A DNA stretch of 30,904 nucleotides from Setomelanomma holmii (Eukaryota > Ascomycota > Dothideomycetes > Pleosporales > Phaeosphaeriaceae). Location of the stretch: assembly GCA_010015745.1 (NCBI GenBank), contig ML978362.1:1-30904 (forward strand). Direction: 5' to 3'. A program made the position numbers and the translations under genes. Position 1 is the first letter of the stretch; every line of letters starts with the position of its first letter. The notes beneath the pieces are model-generated. The model ran no database searches. It saw only the letters and a list, made by a program, of their open reading frames with translations, and was not told the origin of the DNA. Shown one piece after another: positions 29,852 to 30,904 of this stretch.

Positions 29852-30904
29852 GTTGCTGCGCCGATGTGAGGTGTCTGACGATATTCTGTAAGAGTCGGGA
29901 AGATTGTAAGACAGGTGGTATTGACGAAGACACTGAGGATCTCTGGAGCGAACCCATCTTATACTTTTTTTCCACTCTTCAGCTGCTCAAGTCTGTCCGG
30001 ACGTTGTTTTTAAAGTCCGGGTCTGGTTGTGCAATTCCGCAGGCTGGTCTAACCTAATTTGGTTGTGCAACTCTGGCAGTCTTTCTCAAGACAACACATC
30101 TTCGATGCAGAACTCGAAGCCGCAGCTCTTGCAACGACACAATCCGTTTGGAAAATATCATGGCTCTTGGAGCGCTGCTTGGCGAAATTCAATCGTACTT
30201 GTGCCTTTGACTATGGAAGGGAACATCGCAGCTCACACAGTTTGGTCCATGACATCATGAAAATTGCACATTCGGACACAAGTAACTTTGAGCCAGGATT
30301 CAACCACGTGACGCGCACCATTGACATAAGGTGAACAGAGATTCTGCGAAAGATTCAGCGACTCTGCACACACTCTACCATACTACCGTCAGCCGTTATG
30401 AAGTCGCAATCGCCAGAAATACAGCCCCAGGTGCTGGCGGGTCTAGCATGACCGAACAGTCAGAAAGACGCCACCAGATGAAAATTGCACTCACGATCGC
30501 ATACTCTTTTCGAAGCCTATATGTTTCATACTTAGGATTCCGAACCCTCCTCGAAGAGCACTTGACCATGCACCTGCACATGTCGCCCTAGAGTCGCTCA
30601 CCCTTGAAATGCGAAGGAGCTTGGCAAAGGACAAAAAGACCAACAAGTTGTGCACTACAAACGTCAAATTTCTGCGAGCAATAGATCATTCATGCACGGA
30701 AATACGACGACTTGCAGTCAAAGTAGACTTTGAACGTTCGTCAGAGCGCTCAACTACCGACAATGTTGTGGTCGCGGGTAAAGTAGTAGATTGCCGCTCA
30801 AGGGTTGTGAACTGTCAGATGTGAGAGGACAGAGCAGACATGAAGGAAGCAGAAGGTTGTTGTATTGAGAGAGCTACAGAGAGCGATTATATACACAACC
30901 ACGA
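29852..30904. other. Right-edge region without a confident gene
   Basis: The first ~120 bp are the SDR promoter. On the plus strand, three overlapping or successive open frames (30059-30334, 30331-30591, and a stop-free frame 30447-30824) lie in three different phases. Parts look helical (for example ALESLTLEMRRSLAKD, 30579-30626), but no splice set joins them convincingly and no family is recognised. They may be a broken gene, a gene with introns not resolved here, or chance. A TATATA lies near 30890, possibly the core promoter of a gene outside the window. Confidence 0.35.
29958..29963 (-). promoter_or_regulatory. TATA-like box of SDR gene
   Basis: TATAAG in the context AGTATAAG on the minus strand, about 107 bp upstream of the ATG at 29851. 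Confidence 0.4.

Noticed and set aside
1..30904. CRISPR array, prophage, rRNA or bacterial operon
   Set aside because: No regularly spaced repeats, phage genes or rRNA segments; spliceosomal introns throughout show fungal nuclear DNA.

Overview
The window is nuclear DNA of a filamentous ascomycete (Pezizomycotina; a Dothideomycete is a reasonable guess, but the species cannot be told from the sequence). The evidence is short GT-AG introns of about 42-124 nt, often with CTAAC/CTGAC-like branch sites, and a gene set typical of such fungi: a HET-domain protein, NmrA-like reductases, a microsomal P450, a secreted GH10 xylanase with XlnR-type upstream motifs, and an Ist2/afTMEM16-type gene. No rRNA, convincing tRNA, CRISPR array or intact transposon was seen. 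Gene models were spliced by eye from reading frame, splice sites and family motifs.

Left part (1-12.7 kb), mostly housekeeping. A minus-strand frame open to the window edge (1-1184) encodes an N-terminally anchored, acidic, low-complexity protein whose coding sequence runs into a TCC/GGA microsatellite. Next is an unrecognised four-exon minus-strand gene (1570-4107, 796 aa), then a mitochondrial pyruvate/branched-chain dehydrogenase kinase (4348-5903, 469 aa). The kinase is head to head with a plus-strand USP7/Ubp15-type deubiquitinase (6572-10225, 1133 aa). A ten-exon zinc-dependent polyol/alcohol dehydrogenase (10865-12706, 367 aa) follows.

Middle part (12.7-19.9 kb). A gene-poor stretch holds an inverted repeat and a weak Pol III-like motif set. 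An NmrA/isoflavone-reductase-like gene (14005-15018) and another gene-poor stretch with a nested inverted repeat come next. The most striking item is a TMEM16/anoctamin scramblase gene (16437-18691). It has intact introns and calcium-site residues but two in-frame TAG codons and one frameshift, so it looks recently inactivated. It converges on a secreted GH10 endoxylanase (18810-19911).

Right part (20.7-30.9 kb), accessory metabolism. It contains a GNAT acetyltransferase, a five-exon P450, a histidine-phosphatase-like protein with a Trp in place of the RHG arginine, a three-exon HET-domain protein, a second NmrA-like reductase paralogous to the first, and a two-exon SDR. The three Rossmann-fold oxidoreductase genes share an AGTATAAG box 107-109 bp upstream of their ATG. 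The last kilobase has no gene that can be called with confidence. No complete biosynthetic cluster is visible, since no backbone synthase is present.
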